In this document: piece by piece, positions 35,889 to 44,635 of the stretch
Numbering within the stretch: position 1 is the stretch's first letter
Layout of the letters: each line of letters starts with the position of its first letter
Assembly (NCBI GenBank): GCA_902786345.1
Contig: CADACB010000002.1
Coordinates: 1 to 64,000, forward strand
Direction: 5' to 3'
DNA: 64,000 bases
Source of the DNA: an uncultured Ruminococcus sp.
GTDB lineage: Bacteria; Bacillota; Clostridia; Oscillospirales; Acutalibacteraceae
The notes under the pieces: generated by a model
What the model was told of the DNA's origin: nothing
Databases searched by the model: none
The model's input: the letters and a program-made list of their open reading frames with translations, nothing else
Made by a program: the position numbers and the translations under genes

Positions 35889-37136
35889 TTAGTGATATGT
35901 TACATCCTCAGATACACCATCAAGAACATAAATATTTACATTTCTCAGACCCCAGTTGCAGCATTCATCATATGTAGGGAAGAACACGTCAACAAGGACA
36001 TCGGTATAGTAGATAAATCCGCCTGTATCTCCGGCTACTGCATAACCGTATACATAACCGTCATCTGATACAATATAAAGAATAGAACCATAAGGAATTT
36101 CATCAGGGTCAACAGCCACTACGCCATAACGTGCAAGACGGCCTGTTGCTGTGCCTGCACCCGGCTCTGCATAATATGCTGTAGCAGGACCTGAAAGTAC
36201 ACGTGAATACTTAACCTGATTACCGTTCATATCTGTAAGTGTCTGTGTGCTCTCATTATCCGTTACTGTACCATAGCCAGTATCAACTCTTTCTTCCTTC
36301 TGTGCAGTGCCCTTAAGAACAACCTTGTTTACAGGCTTCTTTGTTACTTCATTGCTTACCTGCTCTGTAGACTCAAATACATCATTTACATACTTTTCTT
36401 TTTTAATGATTGTACGTTCGCCCTCAACACCATTTGTTTCTACTGAAGTTTCTCCCTCATAAAGTGTTTCCGTTTCCTTATAAACAATGTCATAATCTAT
36501 TGTTTCAGTTTCCTTTACAGTCTTATACTTAACATTCTTTATAACGATTTTAAGACCGTCCTCAACTTCCTGATTAAGGTCAACATCTATAATATCATTT
36601 TTGCCAAGCTTTATATTGAGATATTCAAGAGCTGATTTTACAGTACCAGCCGGAACCTCTTTATTGACCTTTCTGCCTCTGAGATCAATGTTAAGCTTGA
36701 AACGTGCAAGCTTAATCTCAGTTTCAACAGTTGATGCCTCTACAGCAGATGCAAGAGAAGCTGATTCACTGCGGCTGAGAGTCATACCTGCTGTAAGGAA
36801 AGACTCTGAAGCTGAGCTTTCTCTGAGCGGAAGTGTCTTATCCTTATTAACGGTATCCATTGCAACACCTCTGAGTATAGAAATGTTAACACCATCGCTG
36901 CCGTCATCTGTACGAACAAGCTTATCGTTATCACCGAGAACCACACCTGTTTTATCAAGTATAGCGTTTGTATCAGGATTAATAGTATTTATTGTCATTT
37001 TCTTGTCGCCGTCTGTAACAGTTACAGTTTTTGACATTGAAGCTACCGAAACAGCTGCCGTCAAACATATCGCACACATAAGTGATACTGATATTATTTT
37101 CTTTAAAGCTGAACGATTCTTTTTCTGACTGTTCAT
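35889..37136 (-). CDS. yabE: YabE-like cell-wall protein: DUF348/G5 and 3D domains
   Basis: 415 residues. N-terminal signal anchor (KKIISVSLMCAICLTAAVSVA, about 13-33), DUF348-like and ubiquitin-like segments (about 40-200), a G5-like region (about 205-290, with KETETIDYDIVYKET and ETSVETNGVEGERTI), then a C-terminal 3D domain (about 315-405): ATAYYAEPGAG, VVAVDPDEIPYGS, AVAGDTGGFI, VLVDVFFPT, each carrying one of the Asp residues that name the fold. Family members are lytic transglycosylase/Rpf-like muralytic enzymes. Preceded by a consensus promoter and a leader with a long-range CCTGCAA/TTGCAGG pairing just above the ribosome site AAGGAG. Confidence 0.9.
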   Translation of the reverse strand: MNSQKKNRSALKKIISVSLMCAICLTAAVSVASMSKTVTVTDGDKKMTINTINPDTNAILDKTGVVLGDNDKLVRTDDGSDGVNISILRGVAMDTVNKDKTLPLRESSASESFLTAGMTLSRSESASLASAVEASTVETEIKLARFKLNIDLRGRKVNKEVPAGTVKSALEYLNIKLGKNDIIDVDLNQEVEDGLKIVIKNVKYKTVKETETIDYDIVYKETETLYEGETSVETNGVEGERTIIKKEKYVNDVFESTEQVSNEVTKKPVNKVVLKGTAQKEERVDTGYGTVTDNESTQTLTDMNGNQVKYSRVLSGPATAYYAEPGAGTATGRLARYGVVAVDPDEIPYGSILYIVSDDGYVYGYAVAGDTGGFIYYTDVLVDVFFPTYDECCNWGLRNVNIYVLDGVSEDVTYH

Positions 37137-37156
37137 AATAAAATCTCCTTAGACTT

Positions 37157-37207
37157 ACCTGCAATTAAAAATTTGTAACCATTTAATTCGTTATAATGTT
37201 TGCAGGT
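37157..37207 (-). promoter_or_regulatory. Structured 5-prime leader of the yabE-like gene
   Basis: ACCTGCAA at 37157-37164 pairs with TTGCAGGT at 37200-37207, enclosing a second stem AATTAAA/TTTAATT (37163-37169 and 37182-37188). The outer stem ends about 10 bases before the ribosome site, so it could modulate translation. The leader is short, and I recognise no known riboswitch. Confidence 0.4.
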
Positions 37208-37226
37208 TGTTTTAGTTGATGGTGCT

Positions 37227-37255
37227 ATTATAAACCGTTTCTTCGTTATTGTCAA
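37227..37255 (-). promoter_or_regulatory. Promoter of the yabE-like gene
   Basis: Minus strand TTGACA (complement of 37250-37255), exactly 17 bases, TATAAT (complement of 37227-37232), giving a leader of about 85 bases. Confidence 0.88.
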
Positions 37256-37783
37256 AAGAATTTTACCGATTTTTTTGTTAATTATGCACAATCAGCCTAC
37301 TTGATTCGACACCATAAGTGCAATTCACTTGCACTTATTTCCTTTATTTTTGTCTTTAAGAAAAAAACAGCAATTTTTTTATGTGCAAATCGTAAAAACT
37401 TGATTACAAGATTGTAACAAAAATAAGAAAATATTATTATTGTGTAGATATACAATCACATATAAAAGTATAATTTGTTATTTATTCCTTATATAATCAA
37501 GGTTAACACAAAATTATATATGTAAGTCATTATCTCATTATATCTTGACACTGCTCGTCGCAAGCTGTTATTTTTAGCATATTTAATTCACTTTTTAAAA
37601 TAAATATTCGCTTTTTATCGGCATTTTTCGTCATATATCTATTTTTTTACAACTAATCCTCTGAGCGGTCATATGATTACAACCCCCTTGTGAACTTTAT
37701 TACAAAATTGAAATCTTTTTTAAATATAAATGCACGATATTCATTATCAGAACATCGTGCATTATTATCATATTAATAAAAAC
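37256..37783. other. 528-bp gene-free AT-rich stretch with two hairpins
   Basis: No reading frame worth reporting. A perfect 10-base hairpin ATAAGTGCAA/TTGCACTTAT with a five-base loop is at 37314-37338, followed by T-rich sequence on the plus strand. A second, TGCACGAT/ATCGTGCA (37731-37738 and 37754-37761), lies just past the stop of the ThyX-like gene and may be its terminator. The rest is low-complexity AT. Confidence 0.5.
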
Positions 37784-38404
37784 TCAGTCAGAACAAACTA
37801 TCAGTTCCTCTCCATATGGAAGAGAACGAATATAGTCACAGAATACATGCCATTCGTCAAGCTTGTGGTTTTTTCTTGAATAATAAATACCTATAAGGTT
37901 TTCATAATTCAGCGTACAGGTTCTCATCTGATTATAGCTTGACGGAAGAAGCTGTATTATATCGTACCAAAGCTGCTTATCCTTAGTTTCAAGATATTTT
38001 ACTCTGAGTGCTTCAAGCTTTTCTATTATATAGTTCATCACCTCAATAGTCTGTGAATCCATTTTATCACAGCTGAACTGCGAAATATCGAAGGGTACAG
38101 ACGCGATTTTATGCATAGTGCTTGTTGAGTTAGCAACAGTACCAACCTTATATGTATCGAATTCCTTCCACCAATACATCGGTGCGGTAATATCCACGGA
38201 TACAAACACTTGCCTCAGAAATTTTCTGTGATCACTTCCCGCTTTCCTGAGCCGTACCGCAAGAGAAAGGTCATTCTCTCCGAGTATGAACACGCCATTT
38301 TCATCATAATAGCTGTCCGACCTGCTCCAACTGTTCATGGGGTTTCTTGCGCCCCTGATAGCATTTTTTAAATTCATAACCTCTGAATTTTTTACTGTCA
38401 GCAT
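37784..38404 (-). CDS. ThyX-fold protein lacking the catalytic RHR motif
   Basis: 206 residues. The order of segments follows flavin-dependent thymidylate synthase: AIRGARNPMNSWSRSDS near the start (compare AVRAARVSF), DHRKFLRQVFVSVDITAPMYWW (compare the strand that ends in KAPIFVARQW), EFDTYKVGTVANSTSTMHKI where ThyX has FRHRxxSxNExSxRY, and LLPSSYNQMRTCTLNYENLIGIY...LDEWHVF (compare [22 protein letters not shown]). The RHR signature that binds dUMP and flavin is absent, so thymidylate synthesis is unlikely. Small conserved proteins of this sort occur in Clostridia and phages without function. Third gene of tatD - SDR - this gene, 12 bases after the SDR; GAGAGG precedes the ATG. Confidence 0.75.
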   Translation of the reverse strand: MLTVKNSEVMNLKNAIRGARNPMNSWSRSDSYYDENGVFILGENDLSLAVRLRKAGSDHRKFLRQVFVSVDITAPMYWWKEFDTYKVGTVANSTSTMHKIASVPFDISQFSCDKMDSQTIEVMNYIIEKLEALRVKYLETKDKQLWYDIIQLLPSSYNQMRTCTLNYENLIGIYYSRKNHKLDEWHVFCDYIRSLPYGEELIVCSD

Positions 38405-38416
38405 ACTATTTACCTC

Positions 38417-39169
38417 TCAATATTTTTTCTTTTTCTGAAATTTATAGCAGAACTGTGTTACAACTTTTTCCGGAAGAAGCCTTTTTACAAGCTTCAGTGC
38501 TTTGATTTTTGCCGATGGGATAACATACAGCTTTCCTTTCATAACGCCGTCAAGTCCTTGAACCGCAACCGTCCTGCTGTCAAGCGGAGCAGCCGAAAAA
38601 CTTACACTTGCAACCTTATTGAATTCTGTATCAACAGGTCCGGGACACAGTGCACATATATGAACATTACTGTTTTTTCTTTTCAGTTCTTCATAAATAC
38701 CGCCGGTAAGACTTACAACATAATTTTTCGTCGCATAATAGGTAGCCATCAAAGGTCCTGAGAAGAAACCTGCTATCGAGGCAACGTTTAGAATATAACC
38801 CTTATTTTTTTCTACAAAATCCTTAAGAAAAAGCTTGGTGAGAACGTGAACAGCAATTATATTTGTATCGATCATTTGCAGTTCGGTTTCCATTGAGGTC
38901 TCAACAAATTCTCCGCACAAACCAAACCCTGCACAGTTCACAAGCATTTCTATATTTTGACTTTGCATAACCTCGTAAAGCTTTTTACATTCCTCAAGAT
39001 GTGATACATCACATCTCACACACTGTGCGTGTTTGCCAAGCTCCTTTTTTAGTTCCATAAGTCTGTCGGTTCTTCTTGCAACAAGTATAACATCCCAACC
39101 TCTTGAAACCAGCTCTCTTGCAATATCTCTTCCTATTCCAGAGCTTGCGCCTGTTACCAAAGCTTTCAT
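38417..39169 (-). CDS. Short-chain dehydrogenase/reductase
   Basis: 250 residues, classical SDR. Cofactor motif TGASSGIG at 6-13, basic residues after the second strand (ARRTDRL) favouring NADPH, NCAGFG around 83-88, catalytic Ser in NVASIAG, and the Tyr-Lys pair in YYATKNY. C-terminal part ends with a basic KKKKY tail. Closest in style to DltE/YqjQ-type SDRs with a hydrophobic end that may touch the membrane. Substrate unknown. Sits 37 bases downstream of tatD and just upstream of the ThyX-like gene. Confidence 0.92.
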   Translation of the reverse strand: MKALVTGASSGIGRDIARELVSRGWDVILVARRTDRLMELKKELGKHAQCVRCDVSHLEECKKLYEVMQSQNIEMLVNCAGFGLCGEFVETSMETELQMIDTNIIAVHVLTKLFLKDFVEKNKGYILNVASIAGFFSGPLMATYYATKNYVVSLTGGIYEELKRKNSNVHICALCPGPVDTEFNKVASVSFSAAPLDSRTVAVQGLDGVMKGKLYVIPSAKIKALKLVKRLLPEKVVTQFCYKFQKKKKY

Positions 39170-39206
39170 TTTACTCCCTCATTTCATTGAATTCACCTAT
39201 AATAAT

Positions 39207-39968
39207 TTATATTATATTGTATACCTTTTCTGCATTGAATTTTGTAATTTCGAGCACCTCATTTACAGGCACATCAATTATTTCCGAAATACATTCAGCA
39301 GTATACTGTATCATTCCCGAATGATTTCTCTTTCCCCTGAACGGCACCGGAGAAAGATAAGGGCAGTCAGTTTCAAGTACAATATGCTTCAAAGGAATAT
39401 TTTTTACAACCTCCACAGTTTTTCTCGCATTCTTGAAAGTAACAACACCGCCTATACCTATATACATACCAAGCTTTACAATTTCCTTTGCCATTTCAAG
39501 GCTTCCCGAAAAACAATGAAGTATACCGCACGGCTTATACTTTTTCAGAAACTCCAGCATATCTCCGTGTGCCTCCCTGTCGTGAATATTTACCGGCATA
39601 GAAAGCTTGTTTGCAAGCTCCAATTGACTCGCGAAAAGATCCTGCTGTATTTTTCTTGGTATATCATAATAGTAGTCAAGGCCTATCTCACCTATTGCAA
39701 CTGCCTTTGAATGAGCTGCAAGTTTTTCTATTATATCAAGCTTTTTTATACTGTTCTCATCTGCACATTCAGGATGAATACCAACTGCCGCATACATACC
39801 TGAAAACTTATCTGCAAGTGCTATACTATAATTGGCACTGTCTATATCTGTTGCCTGATTCACGATACCGCACACTTTATCGGCAAACAGTTTCTGAAGA
39901 AGCTCTTCACGATCTTCATCAAAAGCCTTATCGTCATAATGTGCGTGTGTATCAAATATCATTCCCAT
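39207..39968 (-). CDS. tatD: TatD family metal-dependent hydrolase/DNase
   Basis: 253 residues from the ATG at 39968 (MGMIFDTHAHYDD), which has AAGGAAAG upstream; a longer frame to 40016 lacks a ribosome site. Metal ligands: His-x-His in DTHAHYDD, Glu in AIGEIGLDYYY, His in VNIHDREAH and HCFSG, and Asp in LETDCPYLSP. TatD proteins are 3-prime exonucleases/DNases involved in DNA repair. First gene of a three-gene minus-strand group with the SDR and the ThyX-like protein. Confidence 0.95.
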   Translation of the reverse strand: MGMIFDTHAHYDDKAFDEDREELLQKLFADKVCGIVNQATDIDSANYSIALADKFSGMYAAVGIHPECADENSIKKLDIIEKLAAHSKAVAIGEIGLDYYYDIPRKIQQDLFASQLELANKLSMPVNIHDREAHGDMLEFLKKYKPCGILHCFSGSLEMAKEIVKLGMYIGIGGVVTFKNARKTVEVVKNIPLKHIVLETDCPYLSPVPFRGKRNHSGMIQYTAECISEIIDVPVNEVLEITKFNAEKVYNII

Positions 39969-40324
39969 AAGCACTTTCCTTTTCAATATCTTTACTACAT
40001 TATAAAGTATTCTCAAATCCTTGTCAACGTACAGCCGTCCGGCAAGCTGTTGTTTGGACTGTTTTATTGCAGCTTTTGGATTTACTGCTTTAATTTCAAT
40101 ACCTGCTGATTTATCTAATCAATAATTAAAAGCTGACTGCGTACACAGTTTCTCGCGATATTCAGCCTTAATTCCGTATTCCAATTACAATTCCAATTTT
40201 CACTTTTCAAATTCCACATTAAATCACATTATGTTTACATTCTGTCTAATTAAAGTACCAAATTTTAAATACATAAAATTCTTATAAACAGGAACACGAA
40301 ACCTGAAAATTATTTTTTTAGGGA

Positions 40325-40354
40325 TTGTGCATAATCAGGAAAGTGTGTTATAAT
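40325..40354 (+). promoter_or_regulatory. Promoter of the two-component/HtrA operon
   Basis: TTGTGC at 40325-40330, 18 bases, TATAAT at 40349-40354; 80 bases before the response-regulator ATG. The remainder of 39969-40324 holds no gene. Confidence 0.6.
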
Positions 40355-40434
40355 TAATAAAATAGGTGCAGTATGCAGTTCTTTGATAACTATATAACAA
40401 ACTGTAATTTCAAAAAAGCGAGGGTGACACGGAT

Positions 40435-41142
40435 ATGAATATGGGAAAAATATTGGTAGTGGATGACGACATCAATATCTGTGAGTTGTTAAGACTTTAC
40501 ATTGAAAAAGAAGGCTATGAAGTGGTTATCGCAAACGACGGAGGTCAGGCTGTAACCAAATTCAAAACTGAAAAACCGGATCTTGTTATGCTTGATATAA
40601 TGCTGCCCATACTTGACGGATGGCAGGTATGCAGAGAAATAAGAAAAACCTCTCAGTGCCCGATTATAATGCTGACAGCAAAAGGTGAGGTTTTTGATAA
40701 GGTGCTCGGTCTGGAACTTGGAGCTGATGACTATGTTGTAAAGCCATTTGAAACAAAAGAAATAGTCGCAAGGATCAAAGCCGTTTTAAGACGTATGGGC
40801 AGCAACAATTCCTCAACTGATACAAACGAAAACAAACAAAAAGAGGTCCGTTACGACGGACTTGTCATAAATCTGACAAACTACGAATTGAAGGTCAAAG
40901 GCGAACAGATCGATACACCGCCTAAAGAAATGGAGCTTATCTATCATATGGCAAGCAATCCCAACAGGGTATTTACAAGAGATCAGCTTCTTGATGAGGT
41001 TTGGGGCTTTGATTACTACGGCGATTCAAGAACGGTTGATGTTCACATTAAAAGGCTGAGAGAAAAACTTGAGGGTGTTTCTGATAAATGGGCACTCAAA
41101 ACTGTATGGGGAGTAGGTTATAAGTTTGAAACTAAAGAATAG
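40435..41142 (+). CDS. OmpR-family response regulator
   Basis: 235 residues. Receiver domain with acidic pocket DDD (10-12), phosphorylated Asp54 in VMLDIML, and Lys in VVKPFE (about 104); C-terminal OmpR winged helix (about 140-233) with YELKVKGEQIDTPPKEMELI, RDQLLDEVWGFDYYGDSRTVDVHIKRLREKL and VWGVGYKFE. GAGGGTG precedes the ATG. The downstream sensor kinase start overlaps by 17 bases and an HtrA-type protease follows, the same arrangement as CssRS/HtrA secretion-stress control in Bacillus; equivalence is inferred from context. Confidence 0.95.
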   Translation: MNMGKILVVDDDINICELLRLYIEKEGYEVVIANDGGQAVTKFKTEKPDLVMLDIMLPILDGWQVCREIRKTSQCPIIMLTAKGEVFDKVLGLELGADDYVVKPFETKEIVARIKAVLRRMGSNNSSTDTNENKQKEVRYDGLVINLTNYELKVKGEQIDTPPKEMELIYHMASNPNRVFTRDQLLDEVWGFDYYGDSRTVDVHIKRLREKLEGVSDKWALKTVWGVGYKFETKE

Positions 41143-42649
41143 ATTATTCTCCGGAAAATCACTCTTTCTTAAATATATGAATGTCAGCGTGCTTATTGTT
41201 TTTTTTAGCTTTCTCGTTCTGGGTATAATACTTACAATGACTATTTCAACATATTGGTCCAATGAGAAAAGAACAATGCTTGAAACACGCTCAGTGAACA
41301 TAGCTGAATATGTACGTCCGAATATCAGAAGCAGACAATATGTCCCTGAAAAAGAGAATGAACTTGTATGGCTTAACAACAGTTATACCGAATATATGAA
41401 AAACTTTCTTATAATGTATTCTTCGGATGTAGGTGTTGACATACTGATAACCGATATTAACGGAAATACCGTACTTATGATCCAATCAGAAAAGGGCATA
41501 CTTGATGAAAATGCAGTAATATCATCCGATATTATCAACGGAACCATAATAAGATCTGAATATTACGGAAAGGGCACTCTTGGGGGATTATACAGTAATG
41601 AAAGATATTTCTCTGCAAACCCCATATACAGCAGTACAACAGGCGGAGTAATAGGTACTGTTATCGTCACTATGGATACAAGCAATGTTGACAATGTAAC
41701 AAATATGGTGTTTCAGATCTTTATACTTGCAGCAATTGCAACACTTTCAATGTCCATTCTTGCCATAGGTTTATTCTCTTATAATATGGTGAAGCCGCTA
41801 AAGCAGATGGCTAAGGCTGCAAAGCAGTTCGGAAAGGGTGACTTCAACATAAGAGTAAGCAGCTCTTCAAATGATGAAATCGGCGAGCTTGCAGCTGCAT
41901 TTAACAATATGGCGGAATCCCTTTCTTCTTCTGAGATTACAAGAAAAAGCTTTGTTGCCAACATATCTCATGAGTTAAAAACACCCATGACAACAATTGC
42001 AGGTTTCATAGACGGTATTCTTGACGGTACTATACCTCCGGAAAAACAGGATTATTATCTCCATATTGTATCGGATGAAATAAAAAGACTCTCAAGGCTT
42101 GTACGTTCTATGCTCGACCTCTCAAGAATAGACAGCGGTGAGCTTAAGCTTAACTATCAGCAGTTTGATCTTCTTGACACCCTTGTCACGATCATCATAA
42201 CCTTTGAAAGAGAAATAGAAAATAAAAATATAGAGATCAGGGGACTTGACACCATAACTCCCAAACAGGTATACGGAGATAAGGATCTTATCCATCAGGT
42301 CGTATATAATCTTATAGAAAATGCCGTTAAATTTACAAACGATGGCGGTTATATAGAATTCAATATAATTGAAAGCCTTGAACAGTTTGATTTCATAATC
42401 AAAAACAGTGGTATAGGTATAAAGCAATCGGAAATAGATCTTGTATTCGGCAGGTTCTATAAGACAGACAAATCCAGAAGCAAGGACAAAAAAGGTCTTG
42501 GTCTGGGTTTATATCTTGTAAGAAGTATTATAAGACTTCACGGAGGAGATATAAAAGCCAGAAGCATATATGGAGAATATTGTGAATTCGACTTCTATAT
42601 ACCAAAAAAACAACAAACTAAGAAGGGCTTGCCCGGAACTTCAAAGTAA
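41126..42649 (+). CDS. Sensor histidine kinase
   Basis: 507 residues. Two membrane spans (about 17-40 and 194-218) flank an extracellular sensing domain of about 150 residues; HAMP linker (219-270, ending ELAAAFNNMAESL), HisKA with phosphoaccepting His282 in NISHELKTPM, and a HATPase domain with N-box NLIENAVKF, G1 NSGIGI and GLGLGLYLV. The start is a TTG inside the end of the regulator gene (AGG eight bases upstream), so the pair is translationally coupled. With HtrA downstream, a role in sensing envelope or secretion stress is likely. Confidence 0.93.
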   Translation: MKLKNRLFSGKSLFLKYMNVSVLIVFFSFLVLGIILTMTISTYWSNEKRTMLETRSVNIAEYVRPNIRSRQYVPEKENELVWLNNSYTEYMKNFLIMYSSDVGVDILITDINGNTVLMIQSEKGILDENAVISSDIINGTIIRSEYYGKGTLGGLYSNERYFSANPIYSSTTGGVIGTVIVTMDTSNVDNVTNMVFQIFILAAIATLSMSILAIGLFSYNMVKPLKQMAKAAKQFGKGDFNIRVSSSSNDEIGELAAAFNNMAESLSSSEITRKSFVANISHELKTPMTTIAGFIDGILDGTIPPEKQDYYLHIVSDEIKRLSRLVRSMLDLSRIDSGELKLNYQQFDLLDTLVTIIITFEREIENKNIEIRGLDTITPKQVYGDKDLIHQVVYNLIENAVKFTNDGGYIEFNIIESLEQFDFIIKNSGIGIKQSEIDLVFGRFYKTDKSRSKDKKGLGLGLYLVRSIIRLHGGDIKARSIYGEYCEFDFYIPKKQQTKKGLPGTSK

Positions 42650-42670
42650 ATACTATAGGGAGGGTCGATA

Positions 42671-44128
42671 ATGCCGGATAGTTTTGAAGATACATATAAA
42701 AATACACAAAACGAAGAATCCCAGAATAAAAATATTGCATCAGGCATCGGCTTTGCAGACAGCGAACCGATTACTGAACCAATGCGGTATTCTCAGGATA
42801 CACAGACCACATGCGGAAATTTTCAGCCGGATCGCGAAAACCGTGATACAAAATACAGCAATAATCCATATGGCAGATTTCTCGAAAACGATTCGTTTGT
42901 TCCGCCGTCACAGCTTACCGTTAAGCCTCAACGACCGTGGCTCACAAAAATTATCCTTTGGCTGACATCAACAGCTTTTATTGCAATATGCACTTTTCTT
43001 ATCCTCACGGTTATGAACAAAAATAATCCTGAAACAAACAACGAAAAGGATGACAGCAGAATTCCGTATAACGGTAACATCGAAACATCATATGCAGCTG
43101 ATAACTCCCTTCCTGACGCGCCGGAGGCTTCAGCAGATCCTGACGGTCCTCAGATCTCAACAGGAAATCCTGATGAAAAAGTTGAGGGAAATATCGCAAA
43201 TGAGGCATTTAAAAAGGCTTCACCGTCCGTGGTATGTATAACTGCATATCCTTCGGGAACGGATTATACCCTGACGCAGTCAGGCGAAGGCTCAGGAATA
43301 ATTTTATCAGAAGACGGTTACATAGCAACCAACAGTCACGTTGTTAACGATAATATGGGAACGGGTGTAATGGTAACACTGAATAACAACACACAGTATC
43401 TTGGAACGCTCGTCGGTATAGATCCTAAGACTGACCTTGCTGTTATAAAGATCGCTGCAAACGATCTTACACCGGCAGACTTTTCAAACTCTGATTCCCT
43501 GTTTGTCGGCCAGGAGGTATATGCCATAGGCAATCCGGGCGGATCAGCTTTTTCAAACTCCCTGACAAGAGGAACTGTATCTGCAATTGACAGAATACTT
43601 TCCTCTAACGGATATGTAAAATATATACAGACCGATGCTGCGATCAACCCGGGAAACTCCGGTGGTGCGCTGATAAACAGTAAGGGTGAAGTGATAGGTA
43701 TGAACACTTCAAAACTTGTCGGAACTGATTACGAAGGAATGGGCTTTGCAATACCAAGCAATAAGGTTGCAGATATTGTAAACAAGCTTATAAAATACGG
43801 TTATGTAAACGACAGAGGAACCTTAGGCATAGAAGGTACAACGTGCAGCCTTTATCAATCACGCAAGAACAACGTACCTCAGGGTATGGTTATTACTAAA
43901 ATAAACAACTACAGTCCGCTTTTTACTTCTCAGGCAAAAGAAAAGGATATTGTAACGGCAGTAAATGACGTTACCGTAAAATCCTCATATGAGTTTATTG
44001 AGCAGCTCGGCAAATATAAACCCGGTGACACCATAAAACTGAAGCTTTTCAGAGCACCGGATACAGCCTCTTCACAGGTGCTCAGCTTTGAGATTGAAGT
44101 AACCCTCATTGAAGACAATGCATCCTGA
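42671..44128 (+). CDS. htrA: HtrA/DegP-family membrane-anchored serine protease
   Basis: 485 residues. Disordered cytoplasmic tail (1-88), one membrane span (about 90-114), acidic linker, trypsin-like domain (about 175-380) with the triad His223 (NSHVV), Asp255 (KTDLAVIK) and Ser330 (NPGNSGGAL), and a C-terminal PDZ domain (about 390-480). It degrades or refolds misfolded exported proteins outside the membrane. Third gene of the regulator-kinase-protease operon, 21 bases after the kinase with GGGAGGG upstream; likely regulated by its own two-component system. Confidence 0.95.
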   Translation: MPDSFEDTYKNTQNEESQNKNIASGIGFADSEPITEPMRYSQDTQTTCGNFQPDRENRDTKYSNNPYGRFLENDSFVPPSQLTVKPQRPWLTKIILWLTSTAFIAICTFLILTVMNKNNPETNNEKDDSRIPYNGNIETSYAADNSLPDAPEASADPDGPQISTGNPDEKVEGNIANEAFKKASPSVVCITAYPSGTDYTLTQSGEGSGIILSEDGYIATNSHVVNDNMGTGVMVTLNNNTQYLGTLVGIDPKTDLAVIKIAANDLTPADFSNSDSLFVGQEVYAIGNPGGSAFSNSLTRGTVSAIDRILSSNGYVKYIQTDAAINPGNSGGALINSKGEVIGMNTSKLVGTDYEGMGFAIPSNKVADIVNKLIKYGYVNDRGTLGIEGTTCSLYQSRKNNVPQGMVITKINNYSPLFTSQAKEKDIVTAVNDVTVKSSYEFIEQLGKYKPGDTIKLKLFRAPDTASSQVLSFEIEVTLIEDNAS

Positions 44129-44267
44129 TTTCAGGTCAGCCCTTAACGGGTAATTTCCAAGCATTTGTACAGTATCAGACTGACTTTCTCACGGTGTAAA
44201 ATTATTAAGTAAGTTTCGGTTTTTAACTGCAACTATCACTTAACATAAAAATCTTTACCAAAGCACC

Positions 44268-44395
44268 AAGGTTTGTGTGGAAGTGAGAACTGCGAACACT
44301 GAGTGTATTGTTACAAGAACAGAGTGAGCACAATCGAAAGGCTGATCGGAAGTCCGATCTATGCACAGACAGTCATTGCCGGAAGCTTGCCAAAA
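44268..44395 (+). repeat. Dispersed repeat, family A, copy 1
   Basis: Shares CAAGG-x-TTGTGTGGAA, AGTGTAT and AGAGTGAGCA in the same order and spacing with 49640-49785. Degenerate, about 120-130 bp, without reading frame. It lies in the gene-free 44129-44635 stretch between htrA and purL. Confidence 0.65.
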
Positions 44396-44422
44396 AAATC
44401 ATTTTTTCAAATATAAAAGTTA

Positions 44423-44545
44423 GAATTTTGCAAACTCATCTTTTTTAAAAATGTTCAGCACTTTTAGGAAAGAGGGGGCCTCGTGTAACCGCACACCAAA
44501 ATTAAATTCCATGGGCAGCTTGTTGGCGGATATTGAAAATTGATG
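44423..44545 (+). repeat. Dispersed repeat, family B, copy 1, with tail shared by family A copy 2
   Basis: ATTTTGCAAACTCATCTTTT, then TTTTAGGAAAG, GTGTAAC and AATTCC-x-TGG match 56010-56137 in order. Its last part (44512-44541, GGCAGCTTG...GATATTGAAAATTG) matches the end of the copy at 49640-49785, so the elements are mosaics. Confidence 0.7.
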
Positions 44546-44635
44546 GACTATATGTTAGAATGATTATTATGAATATTTGAGTGTTGTCAGCGGTAAGCAA
44601 TTAAAAAAGTAAACTGCTGAAGACAGGAGGACATT

